Shown here: in pieces, positions 6,110-8,356 of the stretch
How the letters are laid out: each line of letters starts with the position of its first letter
Numbering within the stretch: the first letter of the stretch is position 1
Source of the DNA: Lachnospiraceae bacterium
GTDB lineage: Bacteria > Bacillota_A > Clostridia > Lachnospirales > Lachnospiraceae
Reading direction: 5' to 3'
Length of the DNA: 8,356 nt
NCBI GenBank assembly: GCA_018365895.1
Contig: JAGZJD010000085.1
Span: 1 to 8,356 of the forward strand
The notes under the pieces: model-generated
Told to the model about the DNA's origin: nothing
Seen by the model: the letters and a program-made list of their open reading frames with translations, nothing else
Databases searched by the model: none
Program-made: the position numbers and the translations under genes

Positions 6110-6664
6110 ATGGAAAAGAAAATAAATTATTATCTTGGTTATTTATTGGCAATTTTAAGTGTGATTGCAGCAATTTCTTTGGATCAGTACACAAAGTTAC
6201 TTGCAGTGAAACATTTAAAGGATCAGAAGCCTATTGATATTATAGACAATATTTTTCAACTGCATTATTTGGAAAATCGAGGAGCAGCCTTTGGTATTTT
6301 GCAAGATCAAAAACTTTTCTTTGTTGTGATCGGCATTATTATTTTAGTTGTTGTATTCTTTTTTTATTTGAAGGTGCCACATGAAAGACGATTTATTCCA
6401 CTGCGAATCTGTATGCTTATGATTGCATCCGGAGCAATCGGGAACATGATAGATCGTATACGCTTAAATTATGTCATTGATTTCTTTTATTTTGAGTTGA
6501 TAGATTTTCCAATTTTTAATGTTGCAGATATTTACGTGACAGTAGCTGCAATCTTTCTTATCTTATTGATTTTATTCTATTATAAAGAAGCAGATTTAGA
6601 GATGATGTTTCATCTGTTTTCGCACAAAAAGAACAACGGATCGAAGCAGGAGAGAGCGTTATGA
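6110..6664 (+). CDS. lspA: Lipoprotein signal peptidase (signal peptidase II)
   Basis: 184 residues. This membrane aspartic protease cleaves the signal peptide of prolipoproteins after Lgt has lipidated the cysteine. Four hydrophobic segments are visible at about 8-25, 69-87, 100-114 and 138-158. Conserved boxes include DQYTK at 25-29, ENRGAAFGIL at 55-64, GAIGNMIDR at 108-116 and FNVADIYV at 136-143. The catalytic aspartates are Asp115 and Asp140 (B. subtilis Asp102 and Asp129), with Asn112 also conserved. The hydrophilic C-terminal tail after 160 is somewhat longer than in B. subtilis LspA. The gene overlaps the next one by 4 bases (ATGA), as expected for the common lspA-rluD pairing. The lipoprotein carboxypeptidase at 420-1394 is a predicted substrate. 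Confidence 0.96.
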   Translation: MEKKINYYLGYLLAILSVIAAISLDQYTKLLAVKHLKDQKPIDIIDNIFQLHYLENRGAAFGILQDQKLFFVVIGIIILVVVFFFYLKVPHERRFIPLRICMLMIASGAIGNMIDRIRLNYVIDFFYFELIDFPIFNVADIYVTVAAIFLILLILFYYKEADLEMMFHLFSHKKNNGSKQERAL

Positions 6665-7578
6665 TAAGAACAATCCATGTAGAAGAACAATTTTCAGGAA
6701 TACGTGCTGACAAATTTCTTTCGGAACAATTTCCAGACTTCTCGCGTTCTTATATCCAAAAACTGATAAAAGATACACATGTAACGGCAAATGGGAAGGT
6801 AATCAAAGCAAATTATAAATTAAGCCCATCTGATATTTTAGTATTGGATGAACCAGAACTTCAAGAACCGAATATTGTACCCGAAAATCTTCCCATTGAT
6901 ATTTTGTATGAAGATGAGGATATTTTGATTGTAAACAAACCAAAAGGAATGGTTGTACATCCATCTGCGGGTCACTATTCAGGTACGCTTGTAAATGCTC
7001 TGATGTATCATTGCAAAGATCAATTATCCGGAATCAACGGTATCATGAGACCCGGAATTGTACATCGAATAGATATGGATACAACGGGTTCACTGCTTGT
7101 CTGTAAAAATGATTTTGCTCATCAGGATTTGGCAGAACAGTTAAAAGAACACTCCATAAGACGCATATATCATGCAATCGTATATGGAGTTATAAAAGAA
7201 GATGAAGGGACAATTGATGCTCCGATTGGAAGGCATCCGATTGAACGAAAAAAAATGAGTGTCAATTATAAAAACGGTAAACATGCCGTCACTCATTATA
7301 AAGTAATCCAACGCTTTAAAAATTATACATATATAGAATGCCAGTTGGAGACAGGAAGAACACATCAGATACGTGTGCATATGACACACATACATCATCC
7401 GTTAGTTGGGGATGCTGTCTATGGGCCTGCAAAATGTCCTTTCAAATTGCAAGGTCAGACATTGCATGCAAAAACGTTAGGTATTGTTCATCCAAGAACC
7501 AAAGAATACATAGAAGTAGATGCGCCATTTCCAGATTACTTTGTTTCATTACTAAATAAATTGAAACAGATGTCTTAA
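6661..7578 (+). CDS. RluA/RluD-family 23S rRNA pseudouridine synthase
   Basis: 305 residues. The family isomerises specific uridines to pseudouridine in structured RNA; RluD-type members act on 23S rRNA. An N-terminal S4 domain (about 13-63) contains RADKFLSEQFPDFSRS at 15-30. The catalytic domain begins near 80 with ILYEDEDILIVNKPKGMVVHP (81-101). The catalytic aspartate is Asp138 in HRIDMDTTG (135-143). The later motifs LETGRTHQIRVHM (229-241), HPLVGDAVYG (246-255) and LHAKTLG (268-274) are intact. The start ATG 6661 lies within the end of lspA, with AGGAG at 6648-6652, 8 bases upstream. It corresponds to B. subtilis ylyB, which also follows lspA. The exact target uridines (RluA, RluC or RluD type) cannot be assigned from sequence alone. 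No GC-rich terminator follows it. Confidence 0.94.
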   Translation: MIRTIHVEEQFSGIRADKFLSEQFPDFSRSYIQKLIKDTHVTANGKVIKANYKLSPSDILVLDEPELQEPNIVPENLPIDILYEDEDILIVNKPKGMVVHPSAGHYSGTLVNALMYHCKDQLSGINGIMRPGIVHRIDMDTTGSLLVCKNDFAHQDLAEQLKEHSIRRIYHAIVYGVIKEDEGTIDAPIGRHPIERKKMSVNYKNGKHAVTHYKVIQRFKNYTYIECQLETGRTHQIRVHMTHIHHPLVGDAVYGPAKCPFKLQGQTLHAKTLGIVHPRTKEYIEVDAPFPDYFVSLLNKLKQMS

Positions 7579-7601
7579 ACTGTAAAATTCATATAAAAAT
7601 A

Positions 7602-7630
7602 TATACTTTTCATACAAATTGTTGTATAAT
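7602..7630 (+). promoter_or_regulatory. Candidate sigma-A promoter of the cytidylate kinase-like gene
   Basis: A perfect -10 box TATAAT (7625-7630) is preceded at 17 bases by a weak -35 (TATACT, 7602-7607). There is no TGn extension. Transcription would begin near 7637 and give a leader of about 45 bases. The region is extremely AT-rich, so the -10 match alone is modest evidence, but it is the best-placed match in the intergenic region and sits inside the inverted repeat at 7612-7655. Confidence 0.5.
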
Positions 7631-7655
7631 AATTATATATTAAAACAATTTGTAT
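7612..7655. repeat. Perfect 12-base inverted repeat flanking the -10 box (candidate operator)
   Basis: The left arm ATACAAATTGTT (7612-7623) is the exact reverse complement of the right arm AACAATTTGTAT (7644-7655), with 20 bases between them. The arm centres are 32 bases apart, about three helical turns. The left arm also overlaps a smaller dyad, ATACAA (7612-7617) with TTGTAT (7622-7627). The -10 box lies in the spacer. No T run follows, so it is not a terminator, and the left arm lies before the expected transcription start. A DNA binding site for a regulator is the simplest reading. Confidence 0.6.
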
Positions 7656-7663
7656 TCAGACTT

Positions 7664-7670
7664 AAAGGAG
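7664..7670 (+). promoter_or_regulatory. Ribosome binding site selecting ATG 7681
   Basis: AAAGGAG lies 10 bases before ATG 7681. The in-frame GTG at 7672 is only 1 base from the site and is too close to be used. Confidence 0.75.
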
Positions 7671-7680
7671 AGTGACAGAT

Positions 7681-8325
7681 ATGAGTAAATTCAATACAAT
7701 TATTACAATCGGAAGACAATTTGGAAGTGCCGGACGTGAGATTGGGAATGTCATTGCTAGAGATTACGGAATCAAACTATATGACAAAGAAATGTTAAAA
7801 AGAGCAGCCAAAGAAAGCGGTATCTGTGAAGAGTTATTTGAGACACATGATGAAAAACCTACGAGCAGTTTTCTCTATTCTTTAGTGATGGATACGTATT
7901 CTCTTGGATATTCTTCTGGAAGCTATTCTGATATGCCGATTAATCACAAGATCTTTTTAGCTCAATTTGATGCAATTAAAAAGATTGCAGATGAAGGCCC
8001 TTGTGTTCTTGTCGGCAGATGTGCAGATTATGCATTGGAAAACTATGACAATGTTGTAAATGTATTTATTTATGCTGATTTGGACATTCGTGTTAGAAGA
8101 ATTGCAAGACTCTATAACTTGACTGATGCCAAAGCAAAAGATATGATCTTAAAAACGGATAAAAAAAGAGCAAGCTATTACAATTATTACACGAATAAAG
8201 AATGGGCAGAAGCGAAGAGTTATGATTTATGTCTAAACAGCGGAAAGCTCGGTGTAGAAGGAACTGCAAAAGCCATCAAAGATTATATTTCACTTAGAAA
8301 CAATATTACAGATGCAAAATTATAA
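7681..8325 (+). CDS. Cytidylate kinase-like family protein
   Basis: 214 residues. It belongs to the cytidylate kinase-like P-loop family (Cytidylate_kin2 type), distinct from the housekeeping Cmk; its members are mostly of unproven substrate. The nucleotide-binding start is ITIGRQFGSAGREIG at 8-22, in the place of the Walker A loop, followed by LYDKEMLKRAAKESGI at 34-49. An arginine motif VGRCADYAL is at 111-119, and a lid-like region with Lys/Arg and Tyr (TDKKRASYYNYYT) at 159-171. The Walker-type loop has Gly-Ser-Ala-Gly where many relatives, from memory, have Gly-Ser-Gly-Gly. It has its own candidate promoter and a candidate terminator, so it is probably transcribed separately from the seven-gene run. 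CMP kinase activity should not be assumed. Confidence 0.85.
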   Translation: MSKFNTIITIGRQFGSAGREIGNVIARDYGIKLYDKEMLKRAAKESGICEELFETHDEKPTSSFLYSLVMDTYSLGYSSGSYSDMPINHKIFLAQFDAIKKIADEGPCVLVGRCADYALENYDNVVNVFIYADLDIRVRRIARLYNLTDAKAKDMILKTDKKRASYYNYYTNKEWAEAKSYDLCLNSGKLGVEGTAKAIKDYISLRNNITDAKL

Positions 8326-8331
8326 ATGGTA

Positions 8332-8356
8332 GGGACATGGGGATTTTTCTCATGTC
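8332..8356 (+). terminator. Probable terminator of the kinase-like gene, cut by the window end
   Basis: GACATG (8334-8339) pairs exactly with CATGTC (8351-8356). The stem can extend inwards through a G-U, a G-C and a second G-U pair to a 5-base loop (8343-8347). The bases 5' of the stem are GG (8332-8333), so two more pairs would form if the sequence continues with CC. It begins 6 bases after the stop. The expected T run would be beyond the window, so the terminator call is provisional. Confidence 0.65.

Noticed and set aside
7141..7398. Minus-strand open frame of 85 codons
   Set aside because: Antisense to the catalytic domain of the pseudouridine synthase; composition is that of a shadow frame.
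7338..7559. Plus-strand open frame of 73 codons
   Set aside because: Shifted frame inside the pseudouridine synthase gene, without a ribosome binding site.
7579..7611. Terminator for the seven-gene run
   Set aside because: Only weak AT-only pairing (ATATA with TATAT at 7591-7604) is present, with no GC stem or T run after it.
7614..7653. Rex-type operator (TTGT and ACAA motifs)
   Set aside because: The TTGT and ACAA elements are not at the spacing of a Rex site and lack the GTGA/TCAC-type core; regulator identity left open.

Overview
The window is AT-rich and densely packed. Genes use strong AGGAGG-type ribosome binding sites, and the gene set and order match the chromosomal core of a low-GC Gram-positive anaerobe of the class Clostridia. 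By its MgsA, HlyD-like, SepF and YlmH sequences it is most likely a member of the Lachnospiraceae (family-level inference from remembered gene order, not from a search). I see no mobile element, CRISPR array, rRNA or tRNA, and no gene-free stretch longer than about 100 bases.

Layout. (1) Bases 1-1401 are the end of an operon: a possible tail of an upstream gene, a methylglyoxal synthase-like gene (mgsA), and a lipoprotein D,D-carboxypeptidase whose GTG start lies inside mgsA. A hairpin terminator that contains the carboxypeptidase stop codon closes it. (2) A small DUF378 membrane-protein gene lies on the minus strand (1413-1619). (3) Bases 1706-7578 form a tight run of seven plus-strand genes with gaps of 25 bases or less: a TIGR01212/YhcC-type radical SAM protein, an HlyD-like membrane protein, a YggS/YlmE PLP-binding protein, SepF, YlmH, LspA and an RluD-type pseudouridine synthase. 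(4) After a 102-base intergenic region with a good -10 box inside a perfect 12-base inverted repeat, a cytidylate kinase-like gene (7681-8325) follows. The window ends in the middle of what looks like its terminator.

Function. This is a variant of the ylm/division cluster of Firmicutes. SepF tethers FtsZ to the membrane, YggS handles PLP homeostasis, YlmH acts on the ribosome, LspA matures lipoproteins, and the carboxypeptidase trims peptidoglycan and is itself predicted to be a lipoprotein that needs LspA. ylmG and divIVA are not present between these genes.

I do not see a new multi-gene system. The points most worth checking are: (a) the MgsA-like protein, where two catalytic aspartates of the E. 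coli enzyme (Asp71 and Asp101) are Met and Asn; (b) the 12-base inverted repeat around the -10 box before the kinase gene; (c) the HlyD-like protein in a division operon with no export partners nearby; (d) the shortened cysteine spacing in the radical SAM protein. Several start codons were placed by ribosome binding site position rather than by longest reading frame (41, 1706, 2665, 5337, 6110, 7681).
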